A stretch of DNA of 64,000 nucleotides from Christiangramia gaetbulicola. Lineage in GTDB: Bacteria; Bacteroidota; Bacteroidia; Flavobacteriales; Flavobacteriaceae. The position numbers were made by a program, and so were the translations under genes. Positions 15,110-24,712 of the stretch are shown in pieces. The first letter of the stretch is position 1; every line of letters starts with the position of its first letter. The notes beneath the pieces were generated by a model that did no database searches, was not told where the DNA came from, and saw only the letters and a list, made by a program, of their open reading frames with translations. Where the stretch lies: contig NZ_QBKQ01000002.1 of assembly GCF_003054225.1 (NCBI RefSeq), positions 744,001 to 808,000 of the forward strand, in the 5' to 3' direction.

Positions 15110-15817
15110 CCCTATGAAATAATTCAACAAGAAAATTTCGTTCCTCTCGAGATGATGGAATTGTCCCTCAATACCTTGTTTTTAAAACAGAGGATGAGTG
15201 TTCCGAAATTTATAATAGAAACATCGGTATTAGAAATGAAGAACAAGCTCAAAAATTTAGTGAATTAAATTTTGATTTTGAGAAAAATACATTAGTAATA
15301 ATAACCTCTGGATATGACAAAAATTGCTGTAAACCAATTATAAAAATAAGTATATCGAAATAAAGGAAGAATTTATGTGACTTTCGATATTGGAGAATTG
15401 GATAATTCTTTAGAAGTTTTGAGTCAATCTTATATTCTCCACAATAAATTTACTCATATTAAAACTTTAGATTTTTACAGGACGATCGAGGAAGAATATA
15501 AACTTCATAAAATTGATCGGAAACTTGAAAAACTTAAAAATAACGAGGAATTCATTTCTAATAATTCCAGGAGTAATAATCTAAAAGAACTTATTTTTAA
15601 GGCAATCGATATTTCAGATTCATTAGATGATGTGATCCATGAATTGGAAAATCAAGTAATCAAAACCAGTATTGGTAGAGGAATATCATTTACAGATAAA
15701 AAAGGTGCTTCTTTTAAGGGTTCAGCAATAGATCGAAAACTGTCATTATCAGGTATTAAGAACTTGTTATCATACAAAGAACAAGAAAAGAGATTTAACA
15801 GAGGTCTTTCACGCTAA
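15110..15817 (+). pseudogene. Decayed region with relaxase-like C-terminal remnant
   Basis: Several frames must be joined. About 15160-15363 encodes a coherent stretch (DDGIVPQYLVFKTEDECSEI ... CCKPIIKISISK) ended by TAA. A shift of frame then leads into 15377-15817, open for 146 residues. The end of that ORF, with GRGISFTDKKGASFKGSAID followed by RKLSLSGIKNLL and FNRGLSR, resembles the C-terminus of Bacteroidota relaxase/mobilisation nucleases. No nuclease core (HUH motif) is present. The segment therefore looks like fused debris of a mobile element at the end of the cassette array. Confidence 0.5.
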
Positions 15818-15883
15818 TTCAATAATATAAATTATTGTAAAGCATTAGTTAATAGTCTAAGGTGTTTGTAAAAATCTAAAAAA

Positions 15884-15910
15884 AGGCCTGGACTTTATTA
15901 ATCCAGGCCT
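15884..15910 (-). terminator. Terminator of the DUF1338-ALDH transcript
   Basis: A perfect 9-bp stem AGGCCTGGA / TCCAGGCCT (15884-15892 and 15902-15910) with a 9-nt loop, followed on the minus strand by seven T residues, 33 bp past the stop of the aldehyde dehydrogenase gene. Confidence 0.9.
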
Positions 15911-15942
15911 ATTAAATTTATTAAAAGAATACTTTATCAATT

Positions 15943-17484
15943 CTATAAGTTAAATTTAATACCCTGAGCTAAAGGTAAATCAGTACCATAATTTACAGTG
16001 CAGGTTTGCCTCCTCATGTAGGATTTCCAGGCATCAGAACCACTTTCTCTCCCTCCACCTGTTTCTTTTTCACCACCAAATGCTCCTCCGATTTCGGCTC
16101 CAGATGTTCCAATATTAATATTGGCAATCCCACAATCTGAACCCTCAAAAGAAAGAAATTCTTCAACTTCTCGTAGATTCAAACTAAACAGTGCAGAAGA
16201 CAACCCTTGAGGAACATTATTATTTAATTTAATAGCCTCTTCTATTGATTTATACTTAACAATATATACTATTGGGGCAAAGGTTTCTGTTTTCATAATC
16301 TCCAGATTTAGATCTGCTTCTATAATCGTAGGAGCTACGTAACATTGTGAACAGTTATCTCCAACTAAAACCATTTTTCCACCCGAAATTATCTTTGCCC
16401 CTTGTTTTTTAGCTAATTCAATAGTTAAATAGTAATTATTCACCGCATCTTCATCTATTAATGGCCCCATATGATTCTCTTCATTCAATGGATCGCCAAT
16501 TTTTATTTGTTCAAATGCATTTTTTAATTGTCTTAGAAATTTATTGTAAATATTTTCGTGCACTATTAATCGTCGTGTAGAAGTACAACGTTGACCTGCT
16601 GTACCTATAGCCCCAAAAACCAATGCTGGCAATGCTTTTTCAATATCTGCATGTTCGGAAAGTATTATTGCGTTATTCCCTCCAAGTTCGAGAATAGATT
16701 TACCTAATCTTTTTCCTACTCGCTGAGCAACATCTCTTCCCATAGCAGTACTACCTGTCGCTGAAATCAAGGAAATACGACTATCCTCAGCCATTTTCTT
16801 TCCTATTTCTAAATCTCCCATTATTAAAGAAGAAATACCCTCCGGTAAATTATTACTTTTTAAAACCCTGGAAAAAATCTCCTGACAAACAATCGAGGAA
16901 AACGGTGTTTTTTCTGAAGGTTTCCATATACAAACATTTCCGCAAACTAATGCAATAGCTGTATTCCAGGCCCAAACCGCTACAGGAAAATTAAAAGCCG
17001 AAATAACACCTACAATTCCTAAGGGATGCCATTGTTCAAATAACCGGTGAGCAGGTCTTTCAGATTGTATTTGAAGACCATATAATTGTCGTGACAAACC
17101 CGTTGCGAATTCGCAGATATCGATCATTTCCTGAACCTCGCCATACCCTTCCTGCAGAGATTTACCCATTTCATAACTAATCAAAGTTCCTAAGGCCTCC
17201 TTTTCTTTTCTTAACTCCTCACCTAATTGTCTTACAATATTTCCGCGTCCTGGCGCTGGTATTTTTCTCCATACTAGGAATGCATGCTCAGCTGTATTTA
17301 TCACATTTTCATATCCTTCACTGGAAAGAAAACTTATTTCACCTATCTGCCTGTTATCTACTGGAGAAATTATTCTTCTACCTTTAGTTTCTTCACAATA
17401 CCTATTTTCCAATCCTGTACTGTAACTATAAAAAGGACTTTCAATTTTTAGTTTATTTAATATTTCTATGGGTGATTTTCTCAT
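15943..17484 (-). CDS. Aldehyde dehydrogenase, ALDH7/aminoadipate-semialdehyde type
   Basis: The 513-residue protein is an NAD(P)-dependent aldehyde dehydrogenase of the ALDH7 (antiquitin/AASADH) type. Seen: ISAFNFPVAVWAWNTAIALV, the nucleotide-binding WKPSEKTPFSS and ATGSTAMGR, the general base in LELGGNNAII, the catalytic cysteine in GTAGQRCTSTRR, and the ALDH7-like end SGAEIGGAFGGEKETGGGRE. Expected reaction: 2-aminoadipate-6-semialdehyde (as piperideine-6-carboxylate) to 2-aminoadipate. It overlaps the DUF1338 gene by one base. With the hydroxylysine phospho-lyase-like gene at 27552 this supplies the next step. Subfamily call is good; the exact substrate is inferred from context. Confidence 0.88.
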   Translation of the reverse strand: MRKSPIEILNKLKIESPFYSYSTGLENRYCEETKGRRIISPVDNRQIGEISFLSSEGYENVINTAEHAFLVWRKIPAPGRGNIVRQLGEELRKEKEALGTLISYEMGKSLQEGYGEVQEMIDICEFATGLSRQLYGLQIQSERPAHRLFEQWHPLGIVGVISAFNFPVAVWAWNTAIALVCGNVCIWKPSEKTPFSSIVCQEIFSRVLKSNNLPEGISSLIMGDLEIGKKMAEDSRISLISATGSTAMGRDVAQRVGKRLGKSILELGGNNAIILSEHADIEKALPALVFGAIGTAGQRCTSTRRLIVHENIYNKFLRQLKNAFEQIKIGDPLNEENHMGPLIDEDAVNNYYLTIELAKKQGAKIISGGKMVLVGDNCSQCYVAPTIIEADLNLEIMKTETFAPIVYIVKYKSIEEAIKLNNNVPQGLSSALFSLNLREVEEFLSFEGSDCGIANINIGTSGAEIGGAFGGEKETGGGRESGSDAWKSYMRRQTCTVNYGTDLPLAQGIKFNL

Positions 17485-18389
17485 TATTTCAACTGTTGTG
17501 ATTCATAGGTAGATTCAAAAATTTTATCTGCATTTCCGGTTTCAAAACCATCACGACGGTGATCCTTCTTTATTTTGGATAGGGGTAAATCGGAAAATTC
17601 CGGCAATACCAGTCGTTGAGCAAATTCAACATAACTGCCTGGTATTTCGATAACTTCTGAACCTAGAAAATTAGCTCTCACTTTACCGGCTACCGAACTG
17701 CTTTGCTTTAAAAGTCCATCTCGACTTTCCTTTATTTCTCCTCCTGAATTATTTAATTTTATTTCTATGGATTTTAAAAAGTCATTAAATTTTTCAAGTC
17801 GGTTATAGTCTTCAGGTAAATCATGGATACTTATAGTAAAATGATTTAAATAATAGCGATTATAAATTACCCAGGCAGCATATTCACTTTCTTCAAGTAG
17901 GCTTTGATAATCATCCAAAGTTGGTAATTCCCATAATGCGGAAGTAAAAAAGTCAGAAACCTCGCTTACATTTTTAAAATCTATGTAATCCACTGGGTCT
18001 GAATTTATATTTTTAGTGTATTTCTGGATAATTTTCTGGGCATTCTGACTTAAATCTGAAACCCTTAACTCACTGATAAAGATCCGTGGATATTTATTTT
18101 CTGGATGCGAATACCAAAAAGCGTTTAATTTTTTCTCGGGAAAAAAATAATAGTCTCGTTTTTCATAGCCATAATGAAGGAAAATTTTTTCAAGTGAAGT
18201 TATTCCTAGGTACGGTAACCCCAGTGTACGAAAGGCTATATGGTCATTAATTATATCTTCTTCCTTGGAAATCATTCCTTTTTCAAGCATTCCATTTATT
18301 ATTCTATATACGTCTGGAACCCTTTCTTTATATGGAATTATTAAAGAGTTTAATAATTCATTCAAATCATTTTCTGTACTGAATTTCAT
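17484..18389 (-). CDS. DUF1338 protein, 2-oxoadipate dioxygenase/decarboxylase (HglS)-like
   Basis: The 301-residue protein matches the DUF1338 family, whose characterised member HglS is an Fe(II) enzyme converting 2-oxoadipate to D-2-hydroxyglutarate in lysine catabolism. The signature NDHIAFRTLG (about residue 50) supplies a metal histidine and the substrate arginine; a further histidine lies in YLNHFTISIHDL; YFFPEKKLNAFWYSHP and PRIFISELRV are family blocks. The C-terminal segment PGSYVEFAQRLVLPEF likely carries the last metal ligand. It is coupled to the aminoadipate-semialdehyde dehydrogenase gene and lies downstream of susCD, separated by a strong terminator. Confidence 0.85.
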   Translation of the reverse strand: MKFSTENDLNELLNSLIIPYKERVPDVYRIINGMLEKGMISKEEDIINDHIAFRTLGLPYLGITSLEKIFLHYGYEKRDYYFFPEKKLNAFWYSHPENKYPRIFISELRVSDLSQNAQKIIQKYTKNINSDPVDYIDFKNVSEVSDFFTSALWELPTLDDYQSLLEESEYAAWVIYNRYYLNHFTISIHDLPEDYNRLEKFNDFLKSIEIKLNNSGGEIKESRDGLLKQSSSVAGKVRANFLGSEVIEIPGSYVEFAQRLVLPEFSDLPLSKIKKDHRRDGFETGNADKIFESTYESQQLK

Positions 18390-18410
18390 AATTCTCTAAT
18401 TATTTTAAAA

Positions 18411-18442
18411 AGTGAATTCGACCTAGATAGGTCGAATTCACT
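18411..18442 (-). terminator. Perfect 14-bp hairpin between susD and the DUF1338 gene
   Basis: AGTGAATTCGACCT / AGGTCGAATTCACT (18411-18424 and 18429-18442) with loop AGAT; on the minus strand it is followed by TTTTTAAAATAATT. It is a strong intrinsic terminator after susCD. The dehydrogenase pair downstream would then depend on read-through or on a promoter of its own. Confidence 0.88.
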
Positions 18443-18464
18443 AATGGCTAACTCAAATTTCTTT

Positions 18465-20012
18465 TTAATTAATTTCAGTATTGGTCTGTATCTCTGATAA
18501 TGGTACAGGCAGATATGAATGTTGCTGCGCGTCAAAATCAACTCTACCGGCAGCATTCATTGCCGCATCAAGCATTCCCCATCTTCTTAGGTCAAAAAAT
18601 CTAGTACTTTCGAGTGTTAGTTCCATCACTCTTTCATGTACAATTTGTTCAAATACAGCCTCTTTGGAATTTAAAGTAACGGCAGGAACATTTCCATGCG
18701 CTTCTCTCACTTGATTGATTAATTCCGCAGCCTTTTCAGTATTTCCGGTTTCATTCAAAGCTTCTGCATGCATCAATAGCACATCAGCATATCTAAGTAG
18801 AGTTACATTAAGGCCTATATATCCATTTCCTTCTACAGGTTCCGGCAGCCATTTTCTGAAAAATGCCACATCATCTTTCGCATCGGGATCACCGTAGGTA
18901 GATTCAATTAAATCATTCCAGGTACTCCCTTCCATCCTTCTGGCAGATTCGTCATTGAAATATGGATCATCAAAGTAAAGGGTTGCATATAATCTATTGT
19001 CATAAAGACCGTTCTCTGCAATCATTCCCTCTTCTTTCATTTCGGCTACTAAGCGATCATCAGCTAAAATACCGCCCCATCCCCCTATGGCCCAATCGGC
19101 TACAAACGAATGTAAACGTGTCGCATTCCAGGAAGTCGCATCACCACTTTTAAACTGCAATTCAAATATAGATTCCTTATTATTCTCGTTTTCACCATTA
19201 AACAAGCTCTTGAAGTCATCAACTAAAGCATACTGCCCGCTTTCACTAACTTTAAAAAAGGCTTCAGCTGCATTCTGATAGTCATCCCCGGTACTAGAAG
19301 AAGCATCTCCTGCTTTGTACATATATGCTTTTCCTAAATACCCCAGGGCAGCACCTTTATTTGCACGACCATAGTTCTGAGGCTGTATTTCAAAACTCAA
19401 CTTATCTGCCGCTGTTTTAAAATCCTGCAAAACAAAATCCCATACTTCAGTTCTCGTTGCCAAAGCTTTATCTAAAGTACTTGAAGTTACGATATCGTCC
19501 CTTATGATAATTTGTTCAAATAAAGTGAGTAACTTGAAATGATAATATCCCCTAAGGAAATAGGCTTCCCCTAAAATTTGTTCCCTTTCACTATCAGAGA
19601 TTTGATCTTCGGTCATTTCAGAAACATTTTTTATAACCTGATTCGAAAAATTAATTCCTTTATAATTAGTACTCCAAAGCACATCCAGGAAAATATGTCC
19701 ATTAGTATAATTGAAATTATAAATCGACATCCAGTGCGAATAATTCGTGGCATCAGGGCCAGGTAAAACATAATCTGATCGAAAATATTCCACCACAGAA
19801 CGACCTTCTTGCCAGCCATCCCAGAAATTACTTCTGGCTTCTAATTCTGAATAAGCTGCCGTTAAACCAGATCTTGCATCTTCGGCATTACGCCAAAAAT
19901 TTTCCGAAGTAAGCTGATCCGGGGGTTGCTTATCTAGATATTCATCATCAGAACATCCTATAGTCAGTAAAATACTTAATAGAAAAACGGATTTTATTAT
20001 ATATTTTTTCAT
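18465..20012 (-). CDS. SusD/RagB-family outer-membrane nutrient-binding lipoprotein
   Basis: The 515-residue protein begins with a lipoprotein signal (SILLTIGCSDDEYLDKQPPD, Cys at about 20). It has the SusD pattern: LTSENFWRNAEDARSGLTAA, the TPR-like helical scaffold (ILGEAYFLRGYYHFKLLTLF; ALGYLGKAYMYKAG), LLRYADVLLMHAEALNETGN, then INQVREAHG and the end region VMELTLESTRFFDLRRWG. Surface-exposed SusD lids capture oligosaccharide or glycopeptide ligands for the SusC channel encoded immediately upstream (11-bp gap). The ligand cannot be read from sequence; context suggests collagen glycopeptides. Confidence 0.96.
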   Translation of the reverse strand: MKKYIIKSVFLLSILLTIGCSDDEYLDKQPPDQLTSENFWRNAEDARSGLTAAYSELEARSNFWDGWQEGRSVVEYFRSDYVLPGPDATNYSHWMSIYNFNYTNGHIFLDVLWSTNYKGINFSNQVIKNVSEMTEDQISDSEREQILGEAYFLRGYYHFKLLTLFEQIIIRDDIVTSSTLDKALATRTEVWDFVLQDFKTAADKLSFEIQPQNYGRANKGAALGYLGKAYMYKAGDASSSTGDDYQNAAEAFFKVSESGQYALVDDFKSLFNGENENNKESIFELQFKSGDATSWNATRLHSFVADWAIGGWGGILADDRLVAEMKEEGMIAENGLYDNRLYATLYFDDPYFNDESARRMEGSTWNDLIESTYGDPDAKDDVAFFRKWLPEPVEGNGYIGLNVTLLRYADVLLMHAEALNETGNTEKAAELINQVREAHGNVPAVTLNSKEAVFEQIVHERVMELTLESTRFFDLRRWGMLDAAMNAAGRVDFDAQQHSYLPVPLSEIQTNTEIN

Positions 20013-20023
20013 TTTAATACTTT

Positions 20024-23000
20024 TTAGAAACTAAGTTGAACTCCAGTTATTAGTGATTTATATTTTGGGTAAAGGTTTACATCGATCCCTCTGGAAAGTA
20101 CACTTCCACCAACTTCTGGATCAAGGCCTGAATAATTCGTTACCGTAAAGAGGTTCTGACCTGTTATAAATATTCTTGCACGATCTACAAATGTCTTTTT
20201 GATCACATCTGGAGAAAAAGTATATCCTAGTTGTAAAGTTCTCAACCTTAGGTAATCTCCATCCTCTAGAAATCTAGTGGAAGCACGGTTATTGCGATTT
20301 GGATCATTTAAAACTGCTCGAGGCACCTCTGTATTAGTATTAGCCGGTGTCCATGCATCAAGGGCAGCTGTTCGATAATTTCTTCCGGTATCCAAACTTA
20401 AAAGCCTGAAATCATTTCCATTATAAATTTTATTTCCTCCTACACCCTGGAAGAATATGGTAAGATCAAAATTCTTGTATTCTCCAGTCAGGTTTAAACT
20501 ATATTCATACTTTGGTATTGCGGTTCCTGCATATACTTCATCATCTTCATTTATCACCCCATCACCATTTTGATCTTTAAACCTTATATCGCCGGGCTCT
20601 GCGTTGGGTTGAATAAGATTTCCATTCACACTATGAGACTGTACTTCTTGCTCATTCTGGAAAATTCCATCTGCAACAGGGAGAAAAAAGGCTCCCGGTT
20701 CATAACCAATCTTTGTCTGATTTACAAAATGGTCAGATCCAAATAATAAACCGATACCATACAATACCTGGTCTTCATTACTTAATTTAGTGACTTCACT
20801 ATTAATAGTCGTAAAAGTTCCTCCGACAGAATATTTAAAATCATTATCCCTGTTGCGATAATTAGCTTCAAATTCGAATCCTTTATTTTCGAATGCGCCA
20901 ACATTTACAATAGGATTGTTAATTCCTGCGGAAGGGGACACTTCTCTTGTTATTAATAAATCTTCGGTTTTACTATTATAATAGTTTATTGAACCTTGGA
21001 GTTTATTATCAAATAATCCAAAATCCAATCCGAAGTTAGCGGAAGTATTAGTTTCCCACTGTAAATCATCATTTTGGAGGTCGCGCGCTATACTACCTAA
21101 ATATGAGTTCTGCGGATTACCATAAACGTAGCCCCCATCATTTTGACTTTTACCTTGTGATATCAATGCAACATAATCATAATAACCTAAGGCACTATCA
21201 TTTCCCGCCTGTCCCCAACTATATCGTAATTTTAGAAAATTGAGCACTTCCTGATTTTCCATGAAGTTTTCTTCGGTAATTTTCCACCCTAAAGCAAAAG
21301 AGGGAAAAACACCATACTGGTTATTTTTTCCAAATTTGGAACTCCCATCACGTCTTAAACTAGCCTGAACGAGGTATTTCTCATCAAAAGCATAATTTAT
21401 TCTTCCAAACTGGGAAACTAAAGCATATTCAGCGTTCGTTCCACTAGCTGAATAGGTGCCATCGCTAAACGCATCCAGCGTATTGAAATCGGGATCTAAT
21501 ATAGTAGCTGGCACCTTATTCCCGTCATCATCGATCTTATAACCCTCAGCCTGAGCATAGGTACTTTTAAATGGTTCCCTAATTCTTTGGTATCCTGCCA
21601 ATAGTCCCACTCTATGTTTACTTAAATCAAAGTTATACCTTAGTGTATATTCTTCATTTAATCTTCTGAATTCTGAATGGTATTCAGATAAAAAAGAAAA
21701 TTCACGTTCAGCAATATCTTGTACATCTCTTACTCGAAATGGCTGGTGAAAATTGTATGTGTAATTTTGGCGGTCAGCAAGGCTAAAACCTGCTCCAATA
21801 TGGAAATTCTCAAATGCTTCAAAATCAAAATTTACATTACCAAGAAAATATTTCTGTTTAGTATAGGATTCTAGAAAATGATCTTCTCCTACTGGATTTC
21901 TATGATCTGGAAGATCCCCTGACCTATATCCAAATCCTGATTCACGGTCTTCATCTAATACCGGAATTAAAGGCGAAATAAAATAGGTCTCCCTGATAGA
22001 AAATTTATGTTCTTCTCTATAGGTTTCACTATAATTTAAATTCGTGGAAACATTTAATTTCCCTTTTTCTAAATTAATCTGAGAATTGACACCTTTTTTA
22101 GTGAATCCGGAACCAATTAATAAGCCCGTTTCCTCAGCGTAATTACCTCCAACACTATAATTTATATTTTTACTACCGCCACTAATTCTAATATTATGAT
22201 TAGAAAGATATCCTGTCCTGTGGGTTTCATTAATCCAGTCTGTATCATATGTGGATGGATTTACCACATATTGTGGAAGTTCTGCGCCTGCATTCTCATA
22301 CATTTGACGGTGAACGGCAATATATTCTTGAGCATTTAATAGCTCCATTTCTTCCCTAGGTGTATTTATACTTAAAGAAGATTCAATCTCAATTCTAGGT
22401 TTTCCTTCCTCTCCTTTTTTGGTCGTAATGATTACAACCCCATTTGCTGCTCTGGTTCCATAAATTGCCCCAGAGGCTGCATCTTTAAGAATTTCGATAC
22501 TTTCAATATTGTTGGTATTGATAAAATAAGGATCGGCCTGAACTCCGTCCACAATATAAAGAGGCTCATTGTTTCCGAAAGTTCCAATTCCACGAATCGA
22601 AATCTCAGGTGCAGATCCCGGACTTCCGGTTGAATTTGTAACTGTAACTCCCGAAACTCGACCTTGTAAAGCATCAAGTGGATTTGTAGTTATAACTTTA
22701 TTAAGTTCTTCACTTTTAACTGAGCTAATCGCTCCAGTTACATCACTCCTTTTTTGAGTACCATAACCTACGACAACTACTTCATTTAGACTTTCAAGGT
22801 CATCTTCTAAAGTAACGTCAATTATTTGCTGATTCCCTACTTCAATAGTTTTCGTTTTAAATCCTATATATTGAAAGCTTAATTCTTCACCTTGGGAAAC
22901 CTCAATGGAATATTTTCCATCAAAATCGGTTTGAGTTCCTCTATTTGTTCCCTTCACAGAAATATTTACTGATAGTAAAGGCATTCCTTTGGAATCTGTA

Positions 23001-23428
23001 ACTGTTCCTGTTATTGTTGATTGTTCCGAAATCGTTTGCGTACCCGTATCATAAAAAACTTCTTTTTCTTTTAATAGAATTACATGTTCTTCAGTGAACT
23101 CATAGGTATAATCTACTAAGGATAGACAGCGATTTAATAAATCTTCTGCTGAAATAATACCAGCATTCAATCTAAGACTAGGCGCTTCATTGAAAAGGTT
23201 ACTTGGGTAAATAAAAGTGTAATCTGTCTGCTCTTTAATTAGTTGAAAAGCATCTTCGACACTAATATTGGCAGACTTATCAATTTTTATTTTAGCATTC
23301 TGGGAAAACAGCTTATCAGAGTTAAATCCAAAGCTGCTAATGCAAAAGAATAAGATAAAGACTCTCATAATAAAGATTAATATTCCCTTCGGCAAAGGCA
23401 ATAGTTTACCATTCAATTTAGTTTTCAT
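20024..23428 (-). CDS. SusC/RagA-family TonB-dependent transducer with STN domain
   Basis: The 1134-residue outer-membrane protein has a signal/anchor (about 15-40), an STN signalling domain (about 45-125: AKIKIDKSANISVEDAFQLI ... YTYEFTEEHVILLKE), a carboxypeptidase-regulatory-like beta domain (about 139-215: ITGTVTDSKGMPLLSVNISV), a plug with VVVVGYGTQKRSDVTGAISS and IEILKDAASGAIYGTRAANG, and a 22-strand barrel ending LYPKYKSLITGVQLSF. The STN domain marks it as a sensor that signals to the FecR/ECF pair encoded just upstream. It imports the ligand handed over by SusD. Length is normal for the class. Confidence 0.96.
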   Translation of the reverse strand: MKTKLNGKLLPLPKGILIFIMRVFILFFCISSFGFNSDKLFSQNAKIKIDKSANISVEDAFQLIKEQTDYTFIYPSNLFNEAPSLRLNAGIISAEDLLNRCLSLVDYTYEFTEEHVILLKEKEVFYDTGTQTISEQSTITGTVTDSKGMPLLSVNISVKGTNRGTQTDFDGKYSIEVSQGEELSFQYIGFKTKTIEVGNQQIIDVTLEDDLESLNEVVVVGYGTQKRSDVTGAISSVKSEELNKVITTNPLDALQGRVSGVTVTNSTGSPGSAPEISIRGIGTFGNNEPLYIVDGVQADPYFINTNNIESIEILKDAASGAIYGTRAANGVVIITTKKGEEGKPRIEIESSLSINTPREEMELLNAQEYIAVHRQMYENAGAELPQYVVNPSTYDTDWINETHRTGYLSNHNIRISGGSKNINYSVGGNYAEETGLLIGSGFTKKGVNSQINLEKGKLNVSTNLNYSETYREEHKFSIRETYFISPLIPVLDEDRESGFGYRSGDLPDHRNPVGEDHFLESYTKQKYFLGNVNFDFEAFENFHIGAGFSLADRQNYTYNFHQPFRVRDVQDIAEREFSFLSEYHSEFRRLNEEYTLRYNFDLSKHRVGLLAGYQRIREPFKSTYAQAEGYKIDDDGNKVPATILDPDFNTLDAFSDGTYSASGTNAEYALVSQFGRINYAFDEKYLVQASLRRDGSSKFGKNNQYGVFPSFALGWKITEENFMENQEVLNFLKLRYSWGQAGNDSALGYYDYVALISQGKSQNDGGYVYGNPQNSYLGSIARDLQNDDLQWETNTSANFGLDFGLFDNKLQGSINYYNSKTEDLLITREVSPSAGINNPIVNVGAFENKGFEFEANYRNRDNDFKYSVGGTFTTINSEVTKLSNEDQVLYGIGLLFGSDHFVNQTKIGYEPGAFFLPVADGIFQNEQEVQSHSVNGNLIQPNAEPGDIRFKDQNGDGVINEDDEVYAGTAIPKYEYSLNLTGEYKNFDLTIFFQGVGGNKIYNGNDFRLLSLDTGRNYRTAALDAWTPANTNTEVPRAVLNDPNRNNRASTRFLEDGDYLRLRTLQLGYTFSPDVIKKTFVDRARIFITGQNLFTVTNYSGLDPEVGGSVLSRGIDVNLYPKYKSLITGVQLSF

Positions 23429-23503
23429 AAATTTGTAGTTAGTTAATTACTTAATTAATTGGAATGAGGGTTTAGATTGTCCAGATATAAACCCCATTCC
23501 TTT

Positions 23504-24628
23504 TCATTCTTGGTATTGCATTACTTTGATTTTATTTCCATTTAATTCAAATCGTGCTCGTTTAGTATTTTCAATAATGCGAAGGATACTTTCAAGATTT
23601 TGATCTTTCTTGAACCTGCCATTAAATTTCATTTCTTCTAATTCCTTCTCCTGGAAATCTGCTTCTATATCATACCATCTTGATAAAACCTCGAAAATGC
23701 CTTTTAAAGATTCATCCTTAAATAAAAACATTCCGTCCTTCCAGGCTATATAATCGTATACGTCTACTTCTTTTATTTCTTTTAAGGCATTGCCTTCAAT
23801 AATCGATTGCTGACCAGGAATTAAGGCAATAGCATTTTTACCATATAATAGGTTTACTTTACCTTCAACCAGCGTAGTCACAATTTTTTGCTCGCTATAA
23901 TTCTCTATATTGAACGAGGTTCCAATTACCTCAATATTCTGATTCGAATTTTTAACAATGAACTTCTTACCATTATTTTCTAGAGCTGATGTAACCTGAA
24001 AATAGGCTTCTCCATAGACCAAAACCACTTCTCGCTTTTTACTTTGCTCAAAACTGGTAGGAAATTCAAGTTTAGATTTTGCATTTAAAGTTACTCTAGT
24101 ACCGTCACTCAATTCAACAGTGAATTGCTTACCTGCAGGAACGATGATAGTATTAGTACCAGACCTTCCTTGAGTTTTATCGATTTTAAGTTTATCCTTA
24201 TTCGCTTGGTAATACCCTCCTGCAACAAAAGAATCTTTTTTTCCAAAGCTTATGGTGTTACCATTCTGATCTTTAAAAATTATTTCGTCAGATTTGTTTT
24301 CTGTTTCCTGAATATTCACCACCTGATTTTCCTGATCAAAAGGACTATTCAGGAAAAAATAAAGTGGAAAACTTATTAAACTAATAACCAAAATCGCTGC
24401 AACGGTATATTTCCAAGAAGAAGTATCGCTTTTTACAATTTTAGATTCAAACTTTTTCCATGCGAAAGAAGTATTAACCTGAATCGTTGTATTTTTTTGA
24501 TTATAATTTTTTAGTTTAAAATAATACTGGCGATGCTCCTCTGAAGAAGAATACCAATCCTGAAATTGTTTTTCTTCCTCTGGAGTTAATCCCCTTTTAA
24601 TTCTTTTTATTAATAAACTATACTCCAT
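23504..24628 (-). CDS. FecR-family anti-sigma factor
   Basis: The 374-residue protein has a cytosolic N-terminal anti-sigma segment (about 1-70), one membrane helix (about 74-92, VAAILVISLISFPLYFFL), the periplasmic FecR domain (about 155-260: IIVPAGKQFTVELSDGTRVT; SKLEFPTSF; REVVLVYGEAYFQVT; GTSFNIENY) and a C-terminal DUF4974 domain (FLFKDESLKGIFEVLSRWYD) that usually contacts the STN domain of the transducer. It should hold the ECF sigma factor inactive until SusC is loaded. Confidence 0.95.
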   Translation of the reverse strand: MEYSLLIKRIKRGLTPEEEKQFQDWYSSSEEHRQYYFKLKNYNQKNTTIQVNTSFAWKKFESKIVKSDTSSWKYTVAAILVISLISFPLYFFLNSPFDQENQVVNIQETENKSDEIIFKDQNGNTISFGKKDSFVAGGYYQANKDKLKIDKTQGRSGTNTIIVPAGKQFTVELSDGTRVTLNAKSKLEFPTSFEQSKKREVVLVYGEAYFQVTSALENNGKKFIVKNSNQNIEVIGTSFNIENYSEQKIVTTLVEGKVNLLYGKNAIALIPGQQSIIEGNALKEIKEVDVYDYIAWKDGMFLFKDESLKGIFEVLSRWYDIEADFQEKELEEMKFNGRFKKDQNLESILRIIENTKRARFELNGNKIKVMQYQE

Positions 24629-24712
24629 TATAAATTAGGTATGATGCCCCCTTTATATTAGAGACAAATTATTTTATGATTTGGGTGACAATTTTTGGAT
24701 TTTTTTTCTAAA

